Source: Xestospongia muta | Taxonomy: Eukaryota; Porifera; Demospongiae; Haplosclerida; Petrosiidae | Assembly: GCA_963693285.1 (NCBI GenBank) | Contig: OY848924.1 | Location: 867,501 to 931,500 of the forward strand | DNA length: 64,000 nucleotides | Direction of reading: 5' to 3' | Shown here: one piece after another, positions 42,174 to 53,971 of the stretch | Position numbering within the stretch: position 1 is the first letter of the stretch | Layout: each line of letters begins with the position of its first letter | Made by a program: the position numbers and the translations under genes | Notes under the pieces: generated by a model | Told to the model about the DNA's origin: nothing | The model's input: only the letters and a program-made list of their open reading frames with translations | Databases searched by the model: none

Positions 42174-44361
42174 CTAAACAATGACTAAAGGTGAATTATT
42201 CTGTTGAGATAAGTTCCAATTTGGATTAGGTTTTATGATATCATAAATTTGTAAAGAGCTTGAATAAGGTATCACTGTTACAGATGTAGGTATTGACTTA
42301 TCAGATGTTGAATTAAGACTACTTGTTGAATAGTCAATTGCTTGAACAGGTTTGGAACTAACTCGCTTCCTTAACAAAAAACACGTCATGCATAATAGTC
42401 CACTCGATATCAAGATGACAAGAAATATTGCTAATCCAATTGATATGTACGCATGTATGATGAGATCATTGCTGTCTATAAGAAATAAATAGGAGATAGT
42501 ATGAGTCATCACTATTTCATGTACGTTTGTGTGTGCCAGTTTGTTTAATAAACAACTTGTAAAGTATGCATAATGTTAAGTTTGTTGATCTCTTTAATAG
42601 TTCAAAATATTTAAAAGTGCATTAGCAATAGATTACAACAGTTATAGTAGTTATAATATTATATTTTATAATGTTTACTGTTGTACATATAAATTACTAA
42701 AATGAAAGTAATGTTAGTATATAGCTATATAGTAAACAAAATTAGTGTACTAATTTACATTACAACTTACTTTCTATGTTAATATATGTTGGAAACACTG
42801 TAGACATAACAACAATAGTATTACTAGTAGTACTAGCAGCTGGTTCTAAGATGTAATCATTTTAACATTTATTTACAAAGTTTTTGCTAACCTGATGAAA
42901 AACTGTATAGTGCGCTTGCTTGATTTGATGTAGTAGGTGTGGCTTGAGAGGATGTGGAAGTAGCGATAGTGGAGGGAGGAAATGAAGTTGGAGGCATAGT
43001 TGTTAAGGATGTGGAAGTTATGATTGTAGATATTGTAGAAACCAGTTCAACTCCTTTATAATGATTAAAATAAAAATTTAAGTAATCATTCATTACTTCA
43101 CATACCTATTGTTGAAGTAACATTAATTGTAAGAGTTGAAGTGATTACAGAAAGTGAGACTGGATCATTAGGATCAATGAGATCAGCTTCAGCATAATAT
43201 GTACTAGTATCATAGACAGTAACATCACTGACATTGAAAGTTAAGTTCCAAGAATCTCGAGAATATGATGAACCAACTCTAGAATGACTAATACAGGAGC
43301 TTTGATCGCAATACATTAACCTATCATTATTAGATGAGTTTTTAAATCTCATGTATTTTATGCCTTGTTTCTCTCCACGAGCTCCACCATTGACATATTG
43401 TATAGAGATGTTTAGAGTAATATCCAAGTCTTGTGAGAAATTTAGTGTTGTACCAGGATTACAATGTGGCTGTGGAGTACAACCAATAAAAGTTGGAACA
43501 GCTGTGAAATGGAAAGAGTATACATTTTATAGTTTTATAACTCTTTTATTTATGTATGTACAAGTATTGTTTATTACTTACCAACAACAGTTAAATTAAA
43601 TATATCTTGTCCTCCATTGTATTCACAACGATATACTCCCTCATGATCTGCTACTACATCCTCAATTGTGAGAGTATCAGCGACAAAAGAGACACCAGAA
43701 ATATTTCCTGGATTAATAGAGGCACTACCACTAGGACCACCATAATACCAATTACATTGACCAGTATTACAATAAAATGTAGTATCTCTCCCCATACCAC
43801 CTTGTATTCTACTATGTTGAGTACCACCTGTGGATATAAGAAATTTATAATGATTTCAACAGCTCCTAATCTGTCAGTAAAATTAGGTATTCTATATTAT
43901 GATATGGCCATCTTTGATACTAGAAAATATATTAGAAAATTCTATTTCCAAGATTAGTAACAAGTATACTAGCCATATAGCTATCAACAATATATGTATA
44001 AAGTACTTCAGTTTGAAGTTTAAAACTATTGTCAAAAAGAAAGCAAAATCATACTCTTTTCCATTCATACATTTACACACACTTGAATATATGGCATTCT
44101 TCCTGTTTTGAACTTTGAATTACATGACTTATTAAAACACCTCCATTCATATAGCCATTTGTCACAACAATCACCTGTGAATTAATCTATCCATCAATCT
44201 ATCTATCTATCTGTCCACCTGTCCATATTTTTATACTTACTTTCAGAGGACACTGCTAATCCCAACAATAATAATAGTGTTAAAACTGTTCTTACTCCTT
44301 TCAGATCTAGTGGTAAGACTGTAAATCCACTGCTAATAAAAAGAGATCTATAAATGTCCAT
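42174..44361 (-). CDS. Single-pass Ig receptor IgR4, 433 aa, with tyrosine-motif tail
   Basis: Exons: 44361-44241 (signal, TVLTLLLLLGLAVSSE), 43827-43582 (Ig1), 43501-43106 (Ig2), 43053-42892 and 42845-42771 (two Ser/Thr stalk exons), 42475-42174 (membrane and tail); all introns phase 1. Ig1 and most of Ig2, plus the intron between them, are nearly identical to IgR3. The last part of Ig2 (NDPVSLSVITSTLTINVTST) is instead identical to IgR1. The TM is about AYISIGLAIFLVILISSGLLCM. The tail ends in IYDIIKPNPNWNLSQQNNS, the motif shared with IgR3, TMR1 and TMR2. The stalk is shorter than in its paralogues and is split by an extra intron. Confidence 0.82.
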
Positions 44362-45450
44362 TTTCTTGTTTATACAAGAGAGAGAGTGTGTGTGTGAGAG
44401 AGTGAGAGAGAGAAAGAAAGAGATTATTCATACTGTTCTATATATCAATTCCAATATTAGATTTACTTCTTTTACTTCTTTCAAGGAAGACATTTTAACT
44501 AGCCCAGTTAGCATTGCAATACAAAACTGAGTATGCTCTTCACTCAAAAAAATTAAGTAAAACATTCTTTGCATAGCAGTAAATTTACAGGAGTGTCTCA
44601 TTTTTTGTATATAGCCGCACAGCGATACAAAGACACGCACACAAACAAAGAATCCTTCCATTAACTAACCAGATTTACGATGATACATGAACAGATGAAC
44701 AGAGCTACAGAGATGAAGCAGTAACGATCACGCCAGTAACCAAATTATAAATTTAACGTATATTATAAAGTTTTTATAAGCTCTAGTAATCTGTGCAATA
44801 TCACTTATCTAAACACAGGAAGTCAGGAAAGTGCTTTAAGAATGTTGGACCGGAAACCATCTTAATATCATTATCATTACATAAATACATATATGGTCTT
44901 TAAAAACATTGTTCCTATTGGTCTTAAGTCAGAGTAAATTTTTTGTAGAAATTGAACAAAAAACAAAGCAATAAACACTAAATATATTTATAATACATTG
45001 CGTGTTTTAAAATATCCAGAGTACCTCAAAAATCAATAATGACAATAGTTACTACTCCAATAAGAACATCAACTATTACCAAAGATTTCAAAAGTCTTCT
45101 ACTGAAGAAAAGGGAGGGAGGGAGGAAGGGAGGGAGAGAGGGAGAGAGGGAGAGAGAGAGAGGGAGATTAAAAATAAGCTTCAACATATTGTATATCATA
45201 CAGGCTTTTTCCCAACCAAATATCTTATATATAATGTCATAGTGTCAAATATATATAGTCACATGTACCTGTACAAATATAGTATATATTTTTATATATG
45301 TGCACACAAAATGACCATGAGTCATGATGATGCTAAAATAAACATTACACACACATTTATCATAACATTATAGCATATTCACAAGTGATCATACTCCACT
45401 ATGAGTTGTCTTATGTCATTATAGTGATTTGATATTATGTTTAAATTTTT
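44362..45450. other. Intergenic upstream of IgR4
   Basis: No gene seen. It contains GT/GA runs near 44380-44425 and a purine-rich GGGA/GAGA tract near 45105-45168. A minus-strand promoter for IgR4 is expected here but no clear element was identified. Confidence 0.5.
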
Positions 45451-45454
45451 GATT

Positions 45455-45560
45455 AATAACAGCTTTTACTAACTGTTTTCTACAAATGCTAGCTTTGACA
45501 CGAGTGGCAGCAATCTCTACAGTAGTTTCAATGTTATCAGTATAACAATAAAATACATAT
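45455..45560 (-). pseudogene. Relic of a syntaxin SNARE-motif exon
   Basis: It contains ACACGAGTGGCAGCAA, then TCTACA and TTCAATGTTATC, in the same order and spacing as the intact syntaxin exon 57755-57673 (residues NIEANVEFAATRVEAGNKQL). Substitutions and an absent clean acceptor suggest decay. Confidence 0.6.
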
Positions 45561-45966
45561 TATATCATTTTTTCCAAATAAACTACTTAACACAAGGAAT
45601 ATCTATTAATCTTCCATTGACACATCTTCTATTGTGAAAGGTATAAAGCTAGTAATTATGACATCAATAAAATCTGGATGAAGTATTGATACTATGATCT
45701 AAGTGGTAATAATTACCCATACTGCATTAGGGGAGACTGTTACATGGTGTAAAAATGATGACTTAGCAACTGCTTAAATAAATGTGTTTTTAATTCTCCA
45801 AAAAAACATTAGCCACTTAAAATTAATTTTTGATCAATGTGTACATAACGAATGTACATATAATTATGACCATATTAGGAAGTAAAATCCCTTAGTTCTG
45901 GGAAAAATCAACATGTATAGACTACACACATATATGTAAAATCAATTTGTTTTTTGTCATCAATGA

Positions 45967-46268
45967 CTCATATTATTATAGTAATGTGTACAATATTGTT
46001 ATATTATTATAGTAATGTATACAATATTGTTATATTATTATAGTAATGTATACAATATTGTTATATTATTATAGTAATGTATACAATATTGTTATATTAT
46101 TATAGTAATGTATACAATATTGTTATATTATTATAGTAATGTATACAATATTATTATATTATAATAGTAATGTATACAATATTGTTATATTATAATAGTA
46201 ATGTGTACAATATTGTTTTATTATTATAGTAATGTATACAATATTGTTTTATTATAATAGTGATGTAT
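45967..46268. repeat. 31-bp AT-rich minisatellite, about 9-10 copies
   Basis: The unit is TATTATAGTAATGTATACAA followed by TATTGTTATAT. It is intergenic between the two syntaxin relics. Confidence 0.9.
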
Positions 46269-47120
46269 TAAATATTGTATTATCTGATGAGTAAACTATA
46301 ATGATTATTAATATATCATTTTTCCTTTTCAATCCAAAATATACCACTGAACTAAACCAAGATACATACATGTATACATGTGAATAATATTAAGAAGACA
46401 ACATTACTCAATTGTATAGAGTATAAAAAACAATGTAGTACTAATATATTTTGTATAAAGAAGTATTGAGACTGGATATAGTCACCAGAGTACTGACAGA
46501 GAGGGAAGCTACTTGTATTGTACTTGATAAGTATCAGCAAATAAATTTACTTTCGGGGTCTTTCTTAAGTTTGTAGCCTAAGAAATTCTCTCCCTTCCTT
46601 TGAGATAACAAGTTAGTAAGGTCCCCTCATGTATAATATAATTTTGGTATTGTAATAGATGATACTATTTTAATGGAATTTGTTTCCTTGTCTATAGGTC
46701 TGATTCCTCATTCATAACCTTTCCCTCATAGTACGTGTGGAGTTTGTATGTAGTGAAGTTATTTATTACACATACCAAATGAGAAGGAAGTCATGCCAAA
46801 TTAATTACAATATGTATGCATTAATATTATGTTTTATTGTATGTAATTTGTCTAGAAAACTACATTTTAAAATGATAAAATAAAATTGTATTCTAACTAA
46901 TATTGTGTTCCTGATATTATACAAGAATTATACAATCACAGGATCATAGAGTACATATACTAATTGGATTCTTTTGTATGAACCATATTCAAGCCAAAAA
47001 CTACAATGTAAACATATCTTAAGATATCATGTTAGGGATGTATGTATGTGTAGTACTCCATTTATTTAAATGCTGTGTGTACTGACCAAATACATTATAC
47101 AAACTTCACTTACACACTAA

Positions 47121-47123
<3 letters not shown>

Positions 47124-47173
<50 letters not shown>
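47124..47173. repeat. (GT)n microsatellite
   Basis: About 24 GT units with one TTTG interruption, intergenic. Confidence 0.9.
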
Positions 47174-47280
47174 ATTTATAATGTATAGTTCAATACTGTT
47201 ACCAATATAGTTAATATTATACTGAGTATAAAAGATAAAAGCCAAATCCAACTCAAGTCATCTTACTCATTGTTATTTTC

Positions 47281-47866
47281 TAGTCCCATACTAATACTTC
47301 AGTGTATTATACAATCTCTAAATTGAGGACACTTGTTCTAATCCTATACTAATACTTAAGTGTATTATACAACCTCTACATTGAGGACACTTGTTCTAGT
47401 CCCATACTAATACTTTAGTGTATTATACAACCTCTATTTTGAGGACACTTGTACTAGTCCCATACTAATACTTTAGTGTATTATACAACCTCTACATTGA
47501 GGACACTTGTTCTAGTCCCATACTAATACTTTAGTGTATTATACAACCTCTATATTGAGGACACTTGTTCTAATCCCATACTAATACTTTAGTGTATTAT
47601 ACAACCTCTATTTTGAGGACACTTGTACTAGTCCCATACTAATACTTTAGTGTATTATACAACCTCTACATTGAGGACACTTGTTCTAGTCCCATACTAA
47701 TACTTTAGTGTATTGTATACAACCTCTATATTGAGGACACTTGTTCTAGTCCCATACTAATACTTTAGTGTATTATACAACCTCTATATTGAGGACACTT
47801 GTTCTAATCCCATACTAATACTTTAGTATATTGTATACAACCTCTATATTGAGGACAATGTCTAAA
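47281..47866. repeat. 58-bp minisatellite, about 10 copies
   Basis: Same unit and orientation as the array in the LITAF intron at 21142-21512. Minor variants include TTTT for ATAT in the CTCTATATTGAGG box and a 2-bp TG insertion in TGTATTGTATAC. Confidence 0.9.
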
Positions 47867-48764
47867 TAAAAGAGTTTAGTAAATTTAAGTATTAATACTC
47901 TCCAAAACAATTTTAGCTCCCAACATTTAGAAAGAGGTTTGTATATCACACTGTGAAAACAATCAGAAAAAGTTTATAGCTCACAATGAATCCAATAGTC
48001 TCTTTAAGTTATTACACAAGTACTATTTAAACATGAAGTCATGATGTGTTTGTTGCAATTTGTATTCATGTCTATTGACATAATTTATTAAGAAGTAAAC
48101 CTTTATTTTCAAAATATACATGTAACTTTGTAAGCAACATCAAAGAATATAATGTTGCAAGTTGTACGTGTAATTTATTGAATGGCTGGGATGATATTTA
48201 CTATGTAAAGTGTTTGCCAACATGATTGTATTATTGAGAAATAGTATCTGATTTCATTGTAACTTTTACTAGGAAATTAAAGATTTTACAAACAATTGAA
48301 CTTATTTGGTAAGATTATAGAACATGTACGGGATATAGTAATTAACATATGTGTATTACAGACAAAGCAGTTAATTATTATAATTTTTCTTTGATCTTTA
48401 GTTATGTCTGGAATATGTGAAGATACATCTACAATGGACTTGAATAGGTTTGTTAAGTGTTCGTATTAAAAAAAAAGTTAATTAATCGCAATCTAGGAAA
48501 TTAATACTTTTGTTTGTTAAGTCTAAAAAGAAGTTAACAGAGTATGACATCTTCTTGTAAGTCATAAATCTACAAACATCTGTCCATTATCAGATTATAT
48601 ATCCATTTTTAACTAAACATCTGTCCATTTTATAAAATTATATATCCATTTTTACTAAACATCTGTCCATTCTACTAGATCATATATCCATTTTTACTAA
48701 ACATCTGTCCATTCTACTAGATCATATATCTATTTTTAACAAATCCTCTGCCCATTTTACTGTA

Positions 48765-48880
48765 ATAAGATACACAAAGTGTAATGGTCATCATCATTTT
48801 CTCCAAATGGATTACCAGAAATATCAGTATCACTGATACCATATAAAAAGATGATGTCATAACTGTGAATATCATTAAGG
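48765..48880 (-). pseudogene. Relic of a syntaxin linker exon
   Basis: On the minus strand it matches the intact exon 58771-58686 (YSDADTSGNPFGEDDDEKL) and continues into the flanking intron (GTCATAACTGTGAATATCAT compared with ACACCATAACTATGAATATC). Homology across the intron means it came by DNA duplication, not retrotransposition. An in-frame copy cannot be assembled with 45455-45560 alone. Confidence 0.65.
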
Positions 48881-51772
48881 GAGAGTCCATTTGGGTGAGA
48901 ACCATTTGAGGCTCGTGAATATTATTAATTGGGTGGAGTGTCTCATAAATATTGCTATAATAGATAATACTATCGTAATGAATCTCTTTAAATTAATGAG
49001 CATTGATGTCAAAGCTATTAAAAGTTAATGGGTGTGGTTACATATAACATTTAGTCATGTTGTCTTGTTGAGTGGGTGTTTGCAGGCGAGACTGGTTAAG
49101 TAATTTTTTTATTATAAATAGAAGTTATGATCTTATTTTAACGATAGGATTACATAAACTGACCTATTCAGAAAGTTTCACAATACATTTTTTATTTATA
49201 TGTAATCCTCAATTACATAATTAACAGTGAAAGCATAACATGTGACATAATGTAGTATAAATGTTATTCTACTAATACTTATTTGGCTATTACAATAAAC
49301 TGAATCCTAATATAATTACTTTGTTGTCAAAACTTCATGAAGGTCAGTCATTGTTACCATAACAACTCATATTCAAATATAAACCCACTGACATAAGGTA
49401 GTTATGACAACAGGATGTTCTTATAATGTCTCATTGGGTAACTTTCATGCAAGTTATCTATATTAAACCCTCTGTTGTTTAAACCAGGGTCTTTAGAAGG
49501 GAAATATTCCTAAAAATATAAATTCCCTCATATAGATGGTCAGGTTATACAAACTATATCAATTTAACAGTTATCACTCAAAAGAAATATTCTCCCTCAC
49601 AAAATATGATAATTACTCTGATTACCAAATACCTGTGTCTTTAGAGAAGTGGAACAATCGCAAGACAAAATGGCTCAGTTCCATTATAATGTTGTTTGGG
49701 AAACTTAAATAAATAAAAGTAATTACCTGAAATATCATAGTTGATTTTGAATGTAATCATATTTGAGAATACATTGTGAAAATACAGTAATGTGTGTTAC
49801 TATATATAGTAATGTATGTTACTATATATAGTAACATTGTAAGTCATATGCTTTAGGGGTGGGGCTATTGTCAGTGGACACAAAAGGGAACGAATGTAAT
49901 CAATGTTTTGATATCTTAGGATTATTATAATATGAATTTGTCTACTCACATAACCCCATATATTAATGTGTGTTAATTGGGACCACTCATTACATATACA
50001 ATTGTATATATATAGGAAGAAGGGGTAATGGCATTTAGGTTGCTAGGTATTGCTCATTATTAGGAGACAGGTAAGCCTTTATCTGCCCCCATATGTAATT
50101 ACTGTGGTCAGAACTATTATCATTACAGTAATAGTATTATAATTGCTATAGTACATAAGCTATCAGCTTATATTGTATACTAGTTAGTTAGTAGTCATGA
50201 TTCTAGACAGGATGAGGCACTTATATTTTGGGGGGGCTCACACAATAACTATGTGATGAATATGCAGACATGAATGTACCCATAATGCAGAAAGTATGTT
50301 TGATATAATCACAATCAGTATTACCAACATTAATTTAAAATGTACCAAATTATTTCCTTCATTCATCATTTACTATAACAAATTCCTTAGCTATTTCAAC
50401 AAGATCACACTCATTAGTTATGCATTTGTGTACATGAAAGACCAGACAATAGTTAAGCCGTTTTTCCGTCATTGTGGCCTGCAAATACGTCCAAACTTTT
50501 GACAGTTTCATCAACACCAATAAAATTAATTAGATTCTTTTTGTGGGGTAAGTAGCAAGCAATAAAAATTTGGGGGGGCTGAGCCCCCTCTTTCTAAATA
50601 TTGGGGGGACTCTAGCCCCTCCAGCCCCCCCCCCCCTTCAGCCTCCTATGAGGAGTATCCAGGAGGGCTGACCCCTTCAGCCACTATGTACATGTACATC
50701 TGAAGATAGAGAACTAGTGCTGAGGATAATATACAAAAAGAAAAGAAAAAAGGAAGAATTTGCTAAGTCTATGCTCTAGGAGGCTTTTAGCAAGAATGGC
50801 AAGTGGCCATCTGGTGAGACAGCTATTCATAGGCCACACTTCTAGCCTGCATAATTTGTGGTAATATTGTTATGATAACTTATTATCTCAATATTGTTAG
50901 TTACCATGGTAACTTTGCTTGGGAACATACAATGGTATTGCTATGGTATTGCTATAACAAATTACAACAGTAACACTATGTTTCCATAGCAACAATTATC
51001 ACAGGAACTGCTACAATAAAAAATTACTATCATATAATTGTTGCTAATAACCTCCTTAAATTGCCATTAAGCATCACTTACACTAATGCTGTTATGAAAA
51101 ACTGTTACTATGGTAATATTGCTATGATTGGCACTTCTCACTTTTCCTGCATCTCATTTCATCTATTCTCATTTTGTATCATTTACCTATAAGATATCAT
51201 TTTAAAAATAGTCTATTAGCAATTAACAATTGACTGTGAGTTTGGTTTAAAGTCTATGTACATTTAACACTATGTATTGTGAAGTAATTCACTCAGTTTT
51301 CTGCTATAAGCTGTGTTGTTATAATGGTACAGGACCTAGAGACTCATTAATTTACTTGTAATTTATATGTAATGTATATGTAGTACTAGTAGAACAAATT
51401 AAGTTGAAATTGCCACTGTGGTAAAAAAATTGATTTTTTGCAAAACTACATTGTTGCCATGGTTACATACTATTGCAATGGTAATGTTGTTATGATGATT
51501 GTTACCATGGCAATTGTTGCTATGGTGATATATAGATATATTTAAAATAACTGGCTGATTGCTTTATAGTATTATTTTTTAATTTTATTATAAACATTGT
51601 CACAGCCCAACCAACCATATGATTAATAAACATTGTTTGATTGCTATGCATAATTAACAAGTTCTGCTAAAAACAATATATTAAAAAATGTATTTTACAT
51701 GATACATTCTTCTTCCTATATACAAAGGATTACAATCTAGTACAATGTTATTGACAAATTGATATAAAGTTC
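48881..51772. other. Intergenic, no gene recognised
   Basis: AT-rich. A G-run/C-run hairpin block lies at about 50566-50640 (GGGGGGGCTGAGCCCCC and a run of 12 C). CCATGGTAAC-type words cluster near 50880-51130 and 51450-51530. Short open frames (for example 50296-50502) have no recognisable domain. Confidence 0.5.
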
Positions 51773-53354
51773 TCAAACGTTTTTTTCTGAGGAAATGTTT
51801 TGTTGGGATGACTCCCAACCATGATCAGATTTAATGACATTGTAATATTGAGTTTTAATTGAACTAGATGTTGTAAGGGTATGTGCGGGCATGTAGATTA
51901 TAGGTACTTGAGATGTAGACTCTACCGGTAGACTTTGATTGGCTATTGTTTTCTTCTTCTCCCTCTTTTTATAATATCTTTTTAAACAAAATGCCACACA
52001 AACTGCAATGAATGTAACGATTACAACAAAACTTGATATTTCAGTAACTAAATCTATGTATGTCACAATGACATCATTGCTCACTAAATGGATGAAGATA
52101 AAAGAAGTGAATTCCTATAATATCCAACAATATACTTGTAATGTCTTCAAGTGTACAATAGCTCTGCATAAATTCACTTACAAAATATTGTTAATTTGAC
52201 AACTTACACGCTCTGTCAATTGATGCTGTAGATGACGCAACTACAGTATTAGTGGGAAAAGTATTAGTGGAGGAGGACGAGGGAAATAAAGTATGATACA
52301 TTCTGCCAGATATTGAGCGGATGAGAGTGGTGGTAGTAGACAATGCAGGAAATGAAGTACTACTTGTAGACAATACATTTGTTGTTTTAGAGAATGAGAA
52401 AACAGTTGAGGAACCTCCTTAAATAAAGGTAATAATGACATTAATTAAGATACTTTTTGGTTATAGTGGCTGACAAGTGGCAACATATGATATGTGCTGT
52501 GTTCAAGTCTAATAAGTTGTGTATAATAAATACCTTTACTAAATACGAAACTTGAGATCATTGATGAACGTAATTTTGTCTGTCTATTCAAGAATGTAGT
52601 AGAAGTTGGAGTGAATATTATTTGATGTGAGTCAGTTGAGTAATTAGTTGTAATATCAGCACTGGAGGAGAGTCCAGTGGTTACTGAGCTTGTTATAGGA
52701 ATGCTTTCTAGAACAAAAAGTACAATTATTTAACAAATTAAAATCAAACTTACTATACCCATCACATCTGATATTGTTTGTTGCCAGGTAATAATAACTC
52801 CAGCCATCGTGAATACATCCACGTATAAGACAGAAGGAGTCATGAGGAATTGTGATGTTATATACTACATTATCCATTATTTTTAAATTGTTTGAAGCAA
52901 GAATACAGCTATACGTCTAAAGTAAAAAGTGAAGTGTAACTAGTTAAAAACTATAACTAGTTATATATATACTGTTGAATTCTGACCTCATCTTGATTGG
53001 TCATATTTTTGCATACATACTCCACCTGGAGAAGATCATTGAACTCTTTATTTAACTGGTTTACCATTAATGTAGCATAATTCATACTACATTTAACAAT
53101 CAACTCAGCATGTTCTCTTGTGTCAACTTCACAAACGAAAGTGAAAAAACAGTAAATAAACAGACAAAATAAATAAATAAATAAACACTAAATATTAACT
53201 ACACTTTATACATAGTTTTTTAACTGTGTTGCTTACATGAGTCAGTTTGCTGAATACAGGTTTGTTCGTAGTCAAGACAACTATGAACAGGTTGGAAAAG
53301 AGTCAGGTGTAAGAGAATACAGACCAAGGCTTGGGTACGCCAAGTAGAAGTCAT
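51773..53354 (-). CDS. Single-pass receptor TMR1, 371 aa, ectodomain of unknown fold
   Basis: Exons: 53354-53237 (signal, ALVCILLHLTLFQPVHS), 53126-52987, 52916-52754, 52707-52534, 52417-52208, 52083-51773; intron phases 1,0,1,1,1, in frame throughout. The ectodomain has Cys-rich segments (IVKCSMNY, VEYVCKNMTN, TYSCILASN, SFCLIRGCIHDG, IRCDGY) and N-glycosylation sites but no clear Ig signature. Two exons of Ser/Thr-rich stalk follow. The TM is about TEISSFVVIVTFIAVCVAFCL, then basic KRYYKKREKKK. The tail has PIIYMP (compare PVIYMQ of IgR3) and ends in YYNVIKSDHGWESSQQNIS, the motif shared with IgR3, IgR4 and TMR2. The acceptor of exon 2 (GTGAAG) is weak, so its boundary is the least certain. 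Confidence 0.75.
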
Positions 53355-53971
53355 GCTGGCCTGCAATCCACTCCAATATCTCTCTCAAGTGCAATAGAAT
53401 GGCCATTTATTTATAGTGACTATACTGTGACCACAATGTTATGGTATAATTATGAATGTGTACAGATTTCCAAGAATGTCGATTCAATGAATCATGTAAT
53501 CTATTTGTAGTGTAATGGTTCCAAACATGTACATTCTTAAGTTGTAGTATATTCTCTGCATCTCTATATAGTTAGTCTCAAGTGTATTCATAATATAGTC
53601 AGTCCATGAGCAGCAAATGAAAACTACAAATGGAAGCAACAGATGTGGGCAAGATATTCTAGATAATACAGATAATGACTATATATAGCATTGATTATGT
53701 CTATGTATTTTAATGTAGTGACAATGAGACTACTGAAAAGATGGAGAGAGCCTGGCATGGAGTTAGGAAGGACGTATTGACAGCTGTGTGTGTAGAAAAA
53801 TGGCACCAAAATTTAGTATATGTGATAAATTGACAAGAGTTATTATATTAGTGTTGTATTATATTCAAAATTTAAATTAAATTAAAATCAAAGTTGGTGA
53901 AATAACACAAAAAATAGAAATGAAAATTACAGAAAAATATGCAAAAGAGATTGATATATATAATACATATG

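Noticed and set aside
43892..44111. Overlapping short open frames on both strands between IgR4 Ig1 and its signal exon
   Set aside because: They lie in the intron 43828-44240 and have no domain or splice support.
48717..48905. 62-codon minus-strand open frame read as a new gene
   Set aside because: The segment is the relic of a syntaxin linker exon; the open frame is not in the syntaxin reading frame throughout.
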